From positions 1-52,233 of the forward strand of contig CAKUKU010000014.1 of NCBI GenBank assembly GCA_934663775.1: DNA of 52,233 nt, read 5' to 3'. A program made the position numbers and the translations under genes. Shown here piece by piece: positions 25,276 to 33,785 of this stretch; position 1 is the stretch's first letter; each line of letters begins with the position of its first letter. The stretch is from an uncultured Ellagibacter sp. (GTDB taxonomy: Bacteria; Actinomycetota; Coriobacteriia; Coriobacteriales; Eggerthellaceae). The notes under the pieces are model-generated. The model was not told the DNA's origin and did no database searches. It saw nothing but the letters and a program-made list of their open reading frames with translations.

Positions 25276-26184
25276 CTATCGGCCATTAATCCACGCCTCC
25301 CACGAAGCAGCCTCGCGCTGAGCCTGCGCATAGCCTGCTTCGTATGACGCGCAGAGCTTTTCCCAGTTCGTCTCCTTGTTGTCGACCGGCATCTCATCGG
25401 GGTAAAACACGCACGCCGCACCCGCACGTTCAAGCTGCTCAATCTCGTCGCACAGAGCGTTATAGCGAGCAGGCCGCTCGATGGTGCGCTCCGCCACCAG
25501 GGGATGCTTTCGAAATGCCGAGCGAAACACCGCCCGCGGCAAGGCGCCGAGAGGCTTCTTGCGATAGACTCGCGGCTGCGTCCGAACGATGAAGAAGCGC
25601 TCGAAGCCATCACGTCGAGCCGCATCGAGGCAAATCCCCCAGCTTGTGCCCATGCCGCCGTCCATGAATGTGCGACCATCGATCACCGTTGGCGGCATGA
25701 ACAGGGGCATGGTCGAACTGGCGCGCACGCGCAGCATCATATCGCGCATCGTCGGCATATCCGCCTTCGTCCACGCCACAGTCTCACCGGTGTCCCAATC
25801 GAATCCCTCGATATGAACCTCAGCTTTATTCGCGAGGAATGCATCGAAATCGAAGGCCATCACCTCGTCGGTGCCTGCTAAATCCTCGGCGATTCCCTCG
25901 TAGAGGTGATGCGCGTTGAAGAAGCCATGCCCAGCGAGGAGGCTGCCGATCCCGCCGAACTCGGGGTCGCGCACCAAGTCGGTGAACGAAGCGCGCGACC
26001 GCTCGATATCCCGCGATACGTAATTAACCGTATGGCTTGCACCTGCGGAAATACCGTACACGTGCGAAAAATCCATTCCGCGCTCAAGCAGCGTCGCCAC
26101 AACGCCGGCGGTGTAGCTCGCACGCATGCCGCCGCCTTCAAAGATGAGCGCGACATCATCTATGTTTGGTTCGCAATTTGACAT
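25276..26184 (-). CDS. Patatin-like phospholipase
   Basis: 302 residues. The oxyanion loop FEGGGMRASYTAGV and nucleophile elbow GISAGAS (GXSXG) are near the N-terminus, and the catalytic Asp is in FMDGGMGTS. The dyad is therefore complete. Members hydrolyse acyl esters of lipids; YjjU-type bacterial relatives have similar length. No signal peptide is visible, so it is cytoplasmic. The C-terminal 60 residues are helical and charged. It is followed by the inverted-repeat element, which may separate it transcriptionally from the trmH-type gene. Confidence 0.9.
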   Translation of the reverse strand: MSNCEPNIDDVALIFEGGGMRASYTAGVVATLLERGMDFSHVYGISAGASHTVNYVSRDIERSRASFTDLVRDPEFGGIGSLLAGHGFFNAHHLYEGIAEDLAGTDEVMAFDFDAFLANKAEVHIEGFDWDTGETVAWTKADMPTMRDMMLRVRASSTMPLFMPPTVIDGRTFMDGGMGTSWGICLDAARRDGFERFFIVRTQPRVYRKKPLGALPRAVFRSAFRKHPLVAERTIERPARYNALCDEIEQLERAGAACVFYPDEMPVDNKETNWEKLCASYEAGYAQAQREAASWEAWINGR

Positions 26185-26256
26185 GAGAGCGATTATAGCC
26201 CGACGCGCCCTCCGATGTCGGCGGCATGCGCACCATCGTCTGAGCTGCGTAAGTTA

Positions 26257-27261
26257 CTACTTGCTGCTGCCAGACGTCGCACCGCCGTTGCTCGAGGAGG
26301 ACGACCCCGATGCCGAGCCCTGACCCGAAGAGGCGCTCTCCCCCGACGAGCTCCCCTGATTCTCCGACGACGACGTGCCAGAACCGTTACTCGAACTAGA
26401 CCCGGAGCCTGCAGCTGTCGAAGAGCCTGTTTGCCCTTGGCTGCTTCCCTGGGTACCCGATTGAGAGCTTCCCGACTCTCCTTGTGCCGTCGCCTGGGAC
26501 TGCGACGAGTCTCCCTTCGAAGCGTCCTCCGAGGTCGCGCCTTGCGAGTCCCCGCTCGTTTCAGATTTCGTCCCCGTCTGCTCGTCAGCTTGGGGTGCCT
26601 GCGAAGAGCCTGAATCTTGAGCTGCTCGAACCACCTGCTCAATCGACGCCGGTTTCGTACCCAGCCCCTGACCTTGCGTGGTAAGCATCACGAATCCCGC
26701 CGAAATCGCCACCGCGATAAGGGCAGACACTATTGACACGGCGATCACGCTGCGCTGCATGCGCTTGTCGTGCGCGCGCTTTTCCCACACGCGCTGCGCC
26801 GTGGCGTCCCCTCGAAGCGATGCATCGCCGAGATGAGGCGTCGCCGTCGCGCGCCCAGCGGGAATCGCATTGCCGACCTGCGGCGACGCGAGGTTTGAGT
26901 ACGCCTGCGCGCTCCCTCTCCCCGCATATGCGCCGCGCGCGGCCCCGCGCTCGCCCGCCTCGCTCGCCTGCGCCTCGCGGCTCTCCGCAGCCTCAAGCGC
27001 CGAGAACTCGCCTTCCCCTCCGTCGCGCAAGTCGCGCAGCTTATCCGCCGACTGCTCGAGGAAGCGCTTGTACACCTGCGACGCCACCGTCGACACGATC
27101 GAGCCGACGGCGACGCCGATCACCGACCCCGCTATCCCGATGTGCGCCGATAAGAGCATCGACGTCACCGCCGCGAGCGCGCCCGCGGCAAGCTGTGACG
27201 CGGACAGCCCATCGAAGAGCCCCTTTACCGTCAGTCCCTTGTTCTTCGCTTGCTCCGTCAT
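26257..27261 (-). CDS. Membrane protein with long Ser/Gly/Gln-rich tail
   Basis: 334 residues, family not recognised. An N-terminal hydrophobic region (about 20-62: ASQLAAGALAAVTSMLLSAH, then GSVIGVAVGSIVSTV) is followed by a charged segment, a second hydrophobic helix (about 170-195: VIAVSIVSALIAVAISAGFV) and a tail of about 120 residues made almost only of Ser, Gly, Gln, Ala and Thr. The tail, low in hydrophobics, probably lies outside the cell. Upstream the protein resembles small envelope proteins with glycine-zipper-like helices. The 5' end has no clear partner gene. Confidence 0.75.
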   Translation of the reverse strand: MTEQAKNKGLTVKGLFDGLSASQLAAGALAAVTSMLLSAHIGIAGSVIGVAVGSIVSTVASQVYKRFLEQSADKLRDLRDGGEGEFSALEAAESREAQASEAGERGAARGAYAGRGSAQAYSNLASPQVGNAIPAGRATATPHLGDASLRGDATAQRVWEKRAHDKRMQRSVIAVSIVSALIAVAISAGFVMLTTQGQGLGTKPASIEQVVRAAQDSGSSQAPQADEQTGTKSETSGDSQGATSEDASKGDSSQSQATAQGESGSSQSGTQGSSQGQTGSSTAAGSGSSSSNGSGTSSSENQGSSSGESASSGQGSASGSSSSSNGGATSGSSK

Positions 27262-27477
27262 GCCAAACCTCGTGCTTTATCGTCTCGTTTTCAAGACCAG
27301 AACATACGCGCGCCGTATGTTGGTAATTTGAAACGCGTGGCCCTTTCAGCGAATCAATACCCAACCACCACACAAGCTTCGCTTTTCGGCGCGCGGGCCT
27401 CGCCCAACTTCATCGCGCGCACGGCGCGGAGTCTCGGAGTATACTCATCTCATCGTTTCAGACCGAAAGGAACCACA

Positions 27478-27711
27478 ATGGAAAAGCCGATTCTCTATTA
27501 TTGGGCGCCGTGCGCCACTTGCTCGGTTGCCGTGAACCGCGCCGATGAGCTGGGCATCGAGCTCGACAGGCGCGACGTCGAGCAGGAGGCTCCCTACCAG
27601 GAGCTGCTCGCGCTCGGCGGCGATGCGAACAAGATTCCCTACCTCTACGTGGGCGGCGAGCTCATCGAGGGGCAGGATGCCGTTCTGGCGAAGCTCGACG
27701 AGCTGAAATAG
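27478..27711 (+). CDS. Glutaredoxin-like thiol protein
   Basis: 77 residues, starting MEKPILYYWAPCATCSVA after a GAAAGGA ribosome-binding site. The thioredoxin-fold pattern is short and complete: a CATC redox centre at about residues 12-15, a cis-Pro region KIPYLYVGGELIEG, and a terminal helix. Such short glutaredoxins reduce disulphides or glutathione-type mixed disulphides; in an organism lacking glutathione the partner would be another thiol. It stands alone between divergent and downstream genes. Confidence 0.87.
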   Translation: MEKPILYYWAPCATCSVAVNRADELGIELDRRDVEQEAPYQELLALGGDANKIPYLYVGGELIEGQDAVLAKLDELK

Positions 27712-27908
27712 CGCCACCTGGAGGCGACGCGGGCACACAAGCGCGCATTTCGCCTCTTTTTGTCCAGGCACTTGACCAGGCTAAACACATCGTTTCCCCA
27801 GGTTATACGCTCGCAAAGCCATGGACAAAAATGGGCGATATGCGCGCCTTCGCCTCCGTTGTGCTACCCTCCATGCGTGAGAAGAATCGCTCTCGTTTGG
27901 AGGTACCC

Positions 27909-29273
27909 ATGAAGCAAACCGAACAACCCTTAAGCTATACCGCGATCCCCGAGGCGACCACCGCCCGCGCGCATAAGGCCTTCGCCGCCGACGCGTCCGC
28001 GCGCATTGCGAAGAACGCGGTTTCCGCAAGCCCCATCCGCAAAGTCGCCCGCGTGCCCGAGGCGCTCGGCATCGACCCGCGCACGTTCGATGTGCAGCTT
28101 TCCCAAGGCGACATCACCAACCAGAAGCGCTCGGGCCGCTGCTGGATGTTCGCCAGCCTCAACACCATGCGCTTTCGCGTGATGAAGAAGCTCAATCTGA
28201 AAACCTTCGAGCTGTCGCAGGCCTATCCCCTTTTCTGGGACAAGTACGAGCGCGCGAACTGGTTCTTCCAAAACATCATCTCGACGGCGAACGATCCTGC
28301 GACGTCGCGCGAGGTCGCCTTCCTTCTGCTCGACCCGCTGTGCGACGGCGGACAGTGGGATATGTTCCGATCCATCGTGAAAAAGTACGGCGTGGTGCCG
28401 AAAGACGCCATGCCCGAAACGCACTGCTCTTCGAACACGGGCGACATGGACGCGTTCCTCACGCGCTTTTTGCGCGGCGGTGCGAAGACGCTTCGCGAGA
28501 TGGTTGCTGCAGGCGCCGGGGCGGACGAGCTTTCCGCCAAGCAAGCAGAGCTGCTCGGGCAGTTCTACCGCATGCTCGCGATCTGCCTCGGCGAGCCGCC
28601 CGCGTCCTTCGAGCTGCGCCTGCGCGACAAGGACGACAACCTGGTGGCTTCGGGCACGTTCACGCCGAAGCAGTTCTTCGACGAGTACGTCGAGATGAAC
28701 CTCGACGACTACATCTCGGTCATCAACGCCCCCACCGCCGACAAGCCTTATTTCCATTCCTATTCAGTTAGGTTCCTTGGAAATGTCGCCGAGGACGGCG
28801 GCGTGCATTATGTGAACCTGCCCGTCGAGAGCCTGAAGCACGCGGCGATTGCCCAGCTCAAAGACGGCCTTCCCGTATGGTTCGGCTGCGATGTGGACCA
28901 GAACTACCTGCAGGACGACGGCATGATGGGGATCGACACGATGGACGTCGACGGACTGTTCGGCGTGCCGGTCATGGCGAGCATGGACAAGGCGGCGCGG
29001 CTCGATTACGGCGAATCGCTCATGACGCACGCGATGGTGTTCCAGGGAGTGAACCTTAACGGCGACGGGAAGCCGACTCTTTGGCGCGTCGAGAACAGCT
29101 GGGGCAAGGACCACGGGCACGACGGCTACGACCTCATGACCGACGACTGGTTCAGCGAGTACGTCTACCAGGTGGTCGTGGACAAGAAGTACCTCACCGA
29201 CGAGGAGCGAGCGGCGTACGACGAGGATCCCATCGAGCTTGCGCCGTGGGACCCCATGGGTGCGCTCGCGTAA
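27909..29273 (+). CDS. pepC: Aminopeptidase C (bleomycin hydrolase family, C1B peptidase)
   Basis: 454 residues from the ATG at 27909, just after GGAGG. The papain-type catalytic residues are visible: Cys in NQKRSGRCWMFA, His in LMTHAMVFQGV, Asn in WRVENSWG. PepC is a cytoplasmic hexameric aminopeptidase that trims peptides from the N-terminus; the conserved C-terminus that inserts in its own active site is present near EDPIELAPWDPMGALA. Length fits the family. No operon partner. Confidence 0.94.
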   Translation: MKQTEQPLSYTAIPEATTARAHKAFAADASARIAKNAVSASPIRKVARVPEALGIDPRTFDVQLSQGDITNQKRSGRCWMFASLNTMRFRVMKKLNLKTFELSQAYPLFWDKYERANWFFQNIISTANDPATSREVAFLLLDPLCDGGQWDMFRSIVKKYGVVPKDAMPETHCSSNTGDMDAFLTRFLRGGAKTLREMVAAGAGADELSAKQAELLGQFYRMLAICLGEPPASFELRLRDKDDNLVASGTFTPKQFFDEYVEMNLDDYISVINAPTADKPYFHSYSVRFLGNVAEDGGVHYVNLPVESLKHAAIAQLKDGLPVWFGCDVDQNYLQDDGMMGIDTMDVDGLFGVPVMASMDKAARLDYGESLMTHAMVFQGVNLNGDGKPTLWRVENSWGKDHGHDGYDLMTDDWFSEYVYQVVVDKKYLTDEERAAYDEDPIELAPWDPMGALA

Positions 29274-29321
29274 AGTAAGCCCAGGTAGATTCATCGTTTC
29301 GTCACAATTGCCATGTTAGCG

Positions 29322-29351
29322 GTGACAAACCAGGGTTCTGACCGATAAAAT
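29322..29351 (+). promoter_or_regulatory. Candidate promoter for the NiCo-riboswitch transcript
   Basis: GTGACA at 29322-29327, an 18-nt spacer and TAAAAT at 29346-29351. A start near 29358 would put a strong two-part hairpin (29363-29412) at the extreme 5' end of the RNA. Confidence 0.5.
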
Positions 29352-29407
29352 ACGAGCCACTCTTTGCGCTGCATTGCCGCAAAGCGTTCGCGGCAAGCTT
29401 TTACAGC

Positions 29408-29504
29408 GCAAACTGATCAGGCCGTGGCGAGTTCCGCCATGGAGCCGGGCCGGTGAGGACGCCGGCAGCAGATGCACCTTTTGGCGCGCCTGCGGGACAG
29501 TTGC
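29408..29504 (+). promoter_or_regulatory. NiCo (czcD-type) riboswitch
   Basis: The four conserved blocks of the NiCo riboswitch occur in order: CTGATCAGGC (29413), AGCCGGGC (29453), CCGGCAGCAGATG (29462) and GGGACAGT (29494). The outer stem pairs GCAAACTG with CAGTTGC. The class binds Ni2+ or Co2+ cooperatively and turns on metal-efflux genes; here the next gene is a cation diffusion facilitator, as expected. The 3' helix overlaps an intrinsic terminator, so metal binding should block termination. Confidence 0.88.
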
Positions 29505-29525
29505 CGTTCCGCAGGCGCGTTTTTC
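29485..29525 (+). terminator. Riboswitch-controlled intrinsic terminator
   Basis: An 11-bp perfect stem, CGCGCCTGCGG (29485-29495) with 29509-29519, followed by TTTTT. Its 5' arm is part of the last helix of the NiCo aptamer and the loop contains the conserved GACAG block, so the two folds are mutually exclusive. Confidence 0.85.
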
Positions 29526-29579
29526 ATGCGCGCTTGCGGGTAGCTGAGAGACACTGTTCCCTACCCAAGGAGGCCGCAC

Positions 29580-30515
29580 ATGACTACGAACGAAACCGAT
29601 ACGCCCCGAAAAGGGCAATCCCCCTCTCGCGTCGAGAAGGACATCCCCGACAAGCGAAAGATCACGCGCCAGGTGGCGAGCGTCGGAGTTGGCGGCAACA
29701 TCGCCCTTTCGGCGTTTAAGCTGGTCGCAGGCATACTCGGCAACTCAACGGCGATGATAACCGATGCTGTGCACTCACTGTCCGACGTCTTTGCAACCGC
29801 CATCGCCTTCATCGGAGTGCGTCTCGCCGAGCGCGATGCGGACACAGATCACCCCTACGGTCACGAGAGGTTCGAAAGCGTCGCCTCGCTTGCGCTTGGC
29901 CTTATCCTGCTGTTCACCGGCCTCGCGATCGGCTTTTCAAGCCTGGAAAGCCTCGCGACGCGATCGTATCTCGACGCCGCCACGCCGAGCATTCTCGCCC
30001 TCGTCGCGGCGATTGTTTCCATCGGCGTGAAGGAGGGCATGTTTTGGTACACCCGGCACTGGGCGCGCGTCATCAACTCGAGTGCCTTCATGGCCGATGC
30101 GTGGCACCATCGCTCCGACGCCCTCTCTTCAATCGGCGCGCTTGCGGGCATCGGAGCATCGATGCTGGGTTTTCGCGCGGGCGATGCGCTGGCAAGCTTA
30201 GTAATTTGCGTCATTATCCTAAAAGTTGCGTTTGACGTGCTGAAAGATGCTCTTAGTAACCTAACTGATACCGCTTGCGATACCGCATTCGAACACGAAA
30301 TCGCCGACGTCGTCAAGGGCACACCAGGAGTCATCCGCATCGACAACCTGAGGACGCGCAAGTTCGGGAACAAGGTCTATGTCGACGTCGAGATCGCCGT
30401 CGACGGAAGCCAAACGCTGTCTCAAGCACATGAAATCGCCGAAGCTGCGCACAACTCTGTCGAAAGTCGCTTCGACACCGTGAAGCACATCATGATTCAC
30501 GAGAATCCCGCTTAA
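29580..30515 (+). CDS. Cation diffusion facilitator, probable Co2+/Ni2+ efflux
   Basis: 311 residues with six membrane helices and a cytoplasmic C-terminal domain. The metal-site motifs of the CDF family are present: DAVHSLSDVFAT in helix II (HxxxD) and DAWHHRSDALSS in helix V (HxxxD). The HPYGHERFES loop is family-typical. The C-terminal domain (about 220-311) has the alpha-beta ferredoxin-like pattern used for dimerisation. Substrate preference is inferred from the NiCo riboswitch upstream. In the same chromosome region, cobalt is needed for corrin synthesis, so a matched efflux system makes sense. The ribosome-binding site AGGAGG (29570) is near the ATG. Confidence 0.93.
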   Translation: MTTNETDTPRKGQSPSRVEKDIPDKRKITRQVASVGVGGNIALSAFKLVAGILGNSTAMITDAVHSLSDVFATAIAFIGVRLAERDADTDHPYGHERFESVASLALGLILLFTGLAIGFSSLESLATRSYLDAATPSILALVAAIVSIGVKEGMFWYTRHWARVINSSAFMADAWHHRSDALSSIGALAGIGASMLGFRAGDALASLVICVIILKVAFDVLKDALSNLTDTACDTAFEHEIADVVKGTPGVIRIDNLRTRKFGNKVYVDVEIAVDGSQTLSQAHEIAEAAHNSVESRFDTVKHIMIHENPA

Positions 30516-30555
30516 AGAAATATCGATCAGCGACGGGTTTTGCCCTTCCAAGCGA

Positions 30556-30589
30556 AGATGGCCCGAGGGATGTTTTGCTCAGGCCATCT
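30556..30589. terminator. Bidirectional terminator between CDF and nrdG
   Basis: AGATGGCCCGAG (30556-30567) pairs with CTCAGGCCATCT (30578-30589), one mismatch, between two convergent genes. ATTTCATCTTG follows on the plus strand; the T-run is short. Confidence 0.65.
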
Positions 30590-30606
30590 ATTTCATCTTG
30601 AAGGCG

Positions 30607-31161
30607 TTAACGCTCCATCGTATGCGTTGCGTAGGTGGGGTCGTCCCGCCACAGGCGAATCTCCCCCGCTTCTCGTGTTGCCGCAAGATCGATGATTCGC
30701 TGGTTCGCAGAACCGCGAAAGCGCAACGTTATATCATGTTTGTCTTGCTCGAACGGGCCATCGACCAGAATATCAATAAGTGAGAGAAGCTCGGGCGTCT
30801 CTTCGCAGCTGCAGCGAGCATCCGAATCAATGAGCTTTTCGTACACTTCGCCGGTAAAGCACCAGATCGTCTTGTCAGGGAAGCGCTCTTTTACCCGACG
30901 AACAAACGGAATCAATTCCTTTTGATTCTCGGGTTCCATCGGCTCTCCCCCGAGAAGCGTGAGCCCATCCACGTACGACGCAGCAAGGCTCTCAAGAATC
31001 TCGTCCTCTACTTCTTTCGTAAACGGCTTTCCTGCCGAGAAATCCCACGCTTCCGAATTGAAGCAACCTGGGCACCCTCGACGACAGCCGGATACGAACA
31101 GCGCGGTGCGCACCCCTTCGCCGTCTGCTATATCGAAGTACTTGATGTTCGAGTAATTCAT
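30607..31161 (-). CDS. nrdG: Anaerobic ribonucleotide reductase activating protein
   Basis: 184 residues from the ATG at 31161, preceded by GAGGAA. The radical SAM cluster motif is SGCRRGCPGCFN (CxxxCxxC) and GLTLLGGEPM is the SAM-binding GGE motif. NrdG makes the glycyl radical on NrdD under anaerobic conditions. No nrdD lies next to it in this window: downstream is the convergent CDF gene and upstream is the plasmid-like island. The usual nrdD-nrdG pair may therefore have been split by insertion of that island, or nrdD sits elsewhere. Confidence 0.92.
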   Translation of the reverse strand: MNYSNIKYFDIADGEGVRTALFVSGCRRGCPGCFNSEAWDFSAGKPFTKEVEDEILESLAASYVDGLTLLGGEPMEPENQKELIPFVRRVKERFPDKTIWCFTGEVYEKLIDSDARCSCEETPELLSLIDILVDGPFEQDKHDITLRFRGSANQRIIDLAATREAGEIRLWRDDPTYATHTMER

Positions 31162-31333
31162 CTTGCCGTTCCTCTCCCATTTTACTTGCCTCATTATCGC
31201 AGTGTTCGCAACTAGTCGTTGGTGTAATTTCAATAAATCTGTAAACGGGTATTCCTTTTCTCATTATGCTTTGCTATTCGCCATTGCTACTGACAGAGTT
31301 TCATGGAGCGCCAATCTCTGGCAGCTTTGCATT

Positions 31334-31388
31334 TCCCTCCCCCATCCTCTACTGTGCAGTCGCTGCACAGTAGAGGATGGGGGAGGGA
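31334..31388. repeat. Perfect palindrome 1 of the island (26-bp arms)
   Basis: Arms 31334-31359 and 31363-31388 are exactly complementary, with a 3-nt centre TCG. The inner core CTACTGTGCAG / CTGCACAGTAG is shared with palindrome 2; the outer flank is a C/T-rich run unique to this copy. Confidence 0.95.
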
Positions 31389-31407
31389 GCCTGGCAACTG
31401 CAGCATT

Positions 31408-31450
31408 GTATCTTCGCTACTGTGCAGCGACTGCACAGTAGCGAAGATAC
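31408..31450. repeat. Perfect palindrome 2 of the island (20-bp arms)
   Basis: Arms 31408-31427 and 31431-31450, centre CGA. The same inner core as palindrome 1 but a different flank (GTATCTTCG / CGAAGATAC), also perfectly complementary. The distance to palindrome 1 is 19 nt. Confidence 0.95.
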
Positions 31451-31585
31451 GGTTCAAGGCGAAATGAGATTAAATAAATCATTAGAGTAGTTTTAGATAG
31501 AAAATATGGTCCGATGGAAAGAAATTTCTACAAAATGCCTTGTTATAACAATTCGAAGCATATAGAATGAGACGAAACGACATAG

Positions 31586-31602
31586 TGTGCAGCGACTGCA
31601 CA
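31586..31602. promoter_or_regulatory. Core-only third palindrome, candidate parA operator
   Basis: TGTGCAG-CGA-CTGCACA, the 17-nt core of the two large palindromes without their extended flanks. It lies 49 nt before the parA start codon, a natural position for an autoregulatory operator. An AT-rich tract (31465-31570) separates it from the large palindromes and includes TTGTTATAACAA at 31540. Confidence 0.7.
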
Positions 31603-31651
31603 GCAGCCAATTACCGAACAAACCATAAATACAGCAACGATAGGAAAAGGC

Positions 31652-32689
31652 ATGTCGAAAGAGCAGTCAGAAGTGAGAGAGGTCAAAATGGCCACCAAAG
31701 GCAAGTCAAAAGGCGGAGAAAAGCAGCAGCAGTCGCTCTCGTTGGGAAGAGAGACCGTTGAAGAGCTCGAAAGAGAAGCCGAGCGCCGCGGCCTCAATAA
31801 ATCTCAACTCGCCGACCTGCTTCTCAACGGACAGCTGACGCAATCGGCTGAAAAACCAACGATTATCTCAATTATGAGCTACAAAGGCGGCGTCGCAAAA
31901 ACAACAACATGCACGTGCCTTGCGGTATGCCTTTCCGAGATGGGGTACAAAGTTCTGGTAATCGATATGGACGGTCAGGGGAACGTAAGCCAAAGCCTTC
32001 GCGTATATGACCCCCGCTCGGAAGAAGCATGCATTGCAGACGTCCTTTACCAGACGACTCCGAACGGGCAGAGAAAAACGTTAAGCGAAGTAATGAAGCC
32101 GACCGACTACAAAAACGTCTACTGCGTTCCGTCGAATTTCCGTTTCGCCGATGCCGACACCCGACTGAAAGCAGAAATTGCCGGCGGTGTCGACACACGC
32201 CTTTGCTATGCCATCGAAGACCTTGTTGAAGAAATGGCAAAAGCAGGGGAAGAGCGTTTCGACTACATCATCATCGATTGCGGCCCTCGCCTCGATATGA
32301 CAACGACGAACGCAATCGTTGCTCTTGAAGCGGGAAACAACGCATCTCATATCATTATTCCCATCAAAGTTGATGGTTTCGCTATTGCTGGTCTGTCCCA
32401 GACTATCGATACCATCAACCGAACCGCAAAAGAGCGCCGCCGCCTACCGCAGCATTGGAAGATTCTGCAAACGATGATCGAACGCAAGACCTCCGCATAT
32501 AAGGTAGGGTGCGAACTATTGAAGGAAGCGATTCCGAACGCAGAGTACTTCAACACGAAAATCGAGAAGAGCACCGTAGTCCCCGAGGCAAGCCTCGCCA
32601 TGGAGCCGCTCATCACATACGCGCCCGACAGCAAACCCGGTATGCAATATCGTTTGCTCGCCCAAGAAATCGAGGAAATGAATGCCTAA
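31652..32689 (+). CDS. parA: ParA-type partition ATPase with N-terminal RHH-like segment
   Basis: 345 residues. The deviant Walker A motif is YKGGVAKTTT (about 77-86); LVIDMDGQGN and DYIIIDCGPRLD are the ParA switch motifs. Before the ATPase domain, residues 28-62 (SLSLGRETVEELEREAERRG, then LNKSQLADLLL) look like a ribbon-helix-helix DNA-binding unit, which would let the protein bind operators directly, as extended ParA proteins of plasmids do. An alternative start at 31688 has a better spaced AGAGAGG. The last codons overlap parB by 8 nt. Composition is clearly lower in GC than the chromosomal genes around it. Confidence 0.9.
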   Translation: MSKEQSEVREVKMATKGKSKGGEKQQQSLSLGRETVEELEREAERRGLNKSQLADLLLNGQLTQSAEKPTIISIMSYKGGVAKTTTCTCLAVCLSEMGYKVLVIDMDGQGNVSQSLRVYDPRSEEACIADVLYQTTPNGQRKTLSEVMKPTDYKNVYCVPSNFRFADADTRLKAEIAGGVDTRLCYAIEDLVEEMAKAGEERFDYIIIDCGPRLDMTTTNAIVALEAGNNASHIIIPIKVDGFAIAGLSQTIDTINRTAKERRRLPQHWKILQTMIERKTSAYKVGCELLKEAIPNAEYFNTKIEKSTVVPEASLAMEPLITYAPDSKPGMQYRLLAQEIEEMNA

Positions 32690-33785
32690 GAAGAAACTAC
32701 AAGCGGCAATCGCCCGCAATGGGGGAGCGGTGGCAAACGTCGTCACAAAGCACGACAAGCTCTCAGAGGAAGAGCTTCGAGTTGCCGCATTCAACGCACG
32801 GGACAACCAAAACGCATCGATTACCGACAAGATGGCGAACGATAATCGCCGCAATACGCTGTTGAGCGAGATGGGCTTCGATTGGTTCGACATCGAAGAC
32901 ATCAAGCCGAACCCCAATAACACCTACAAAATCACCGAAGAGGATGTGAAAAACCTCGCCGGCCTCATTTACAACAGCAAAGAGGTGGAGCCCCTCATCC
33001 TTCGCGAGACCGAGGAAGGTGTGCAAATCGTCGACGGGGAAAGGCGTTGGCGAGCGTGCAAACTCCTAGCCGAGAAATATGGCGACGCCTGGCGTATGGT
33101 GCCTGGGCGTTGCCATAAGCTTGGGTCCTTGAGCGATGAGCAGGCAGAGTTCATCATGCATTCGAGCAACATGGGGCAGCGCAATATCACGCCGTCGGAA
33201 CGCGCGCAAGGTTTCAAGGTACTCGCCGACAAGCTTGTTGAATGGCGCAAAGACGATCCATCACTTAAAGGGAGAAACACGAAAACGGTCCTCGCAGAGC
33301 ACTTCGGTGTGTCAGAGAGAACAGCACAGGTTCTTCTCAATATCGCAAGGAACCTATCTAAAGAAGGCAATGACCTGCTTGACGAGGGAAAAATCACCCA
33401 AACACAGGCAGAAGCGATTTCAAAGCTATCGGGAGAAAAGCAAAACTACATCATCGAGGCAGTAAAGGCGAGCACGTTCGAAAGCGATGAAATCACAGCA
33501 CTTGTGCAGGACGTGAAGGAGAACGACCTTCCAATAAAGAGCGGTGACAACACCACGCAAAAGACTCAGTTGTCAAAGAGCAAAGATACAGAATCACCGA
33601 TAAAAAAGCCAAAGGACATCAACGGATACCTCAAGACAGCGAAGAACGCACTGAAAAAAGCAGATAAGGTAGCCGGCGAAGCCGATTACAAGCTGATTGG
33701 AGAAATCAAGATGCTTTTGCGAGAGATAGAGCAGCAGCAGGAAGACTTCGACCAGGCAAAGCAATCAAACAACCCAACGGCATAG
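32682..33785 (+). CDS. parB: ParB-type partition protein
   Basis: 367 residues. The N-terminal ParB/Sulfiredoxin-like domain (about 68-145) holds IVDGERRWRACKLLAEKYG, the GERRxRA motif used for CTP binding. A helix-turn-helix follows (about 198-225: NTKTVLAEHFGVSERTAQVLL). The usual ENIQREDLNP segment is degenerate here (SSNMGQRNITPSERA), so this is a divergent plasmid-type ParB. The C-terminus is Lys/Glu/Gln-rich and probably coiled coil. Its likely DNA target is the palindrome family upstream of parA, because canonical chromosomal parS (TGTTTCACGTGAAACA) is not seen nearby. The 3' end overlaps the convergent replication gene by 21 nt. Confidence 0.88.
   Translation: MPKKKLQAAIARNGGAVANVVTKHDKLSEEELRVAAFNARDNQNASITDKMANDNRRNTLLSEMGFDWFDIEDIKPNPNNTYKITEEDVKNLAGLIYNSKEVEPLILRETEEGVQIVDGERRWRACKLLAEKYGDAWRMVPGRCHKLGSLSDEQAEFIMHSSNMGQRNITPSERAQGFKVLADKLVEWRKDDPSLKGRNTKTVLAEHFGVSERTAQVLLNIARNLSKEGNDLLDEGKITQTQAEAISKLSGEKQNYIIEAVKASTFESDEITALVQDVKENDLPIKSGDNTTQKTQLSKSKDTESPIKKPKDINGYLKTAKNALKKADKVAGEADYKLIGEIKMLLREIEQQQEDFDQAKQSNNPTA

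Noticed and set aside
27763..27835. TTTTTGTCC / GGACAAAAA inverted pair near pepC
   Set aside because: Short arms, about 70 nt apart, with no conserved context.
31334..31388. Palindrome 1 as a linear-plasmid telomere site for a protelomerase
   Set aside because: No protelomerase gene is present and the odd 3-nt centre does not match known resolution sites.
31334..31450. The palindromes as a CRISPR array
   Set aside because: Only two large units, unequal flanks, no regular spacers and no cas gene.
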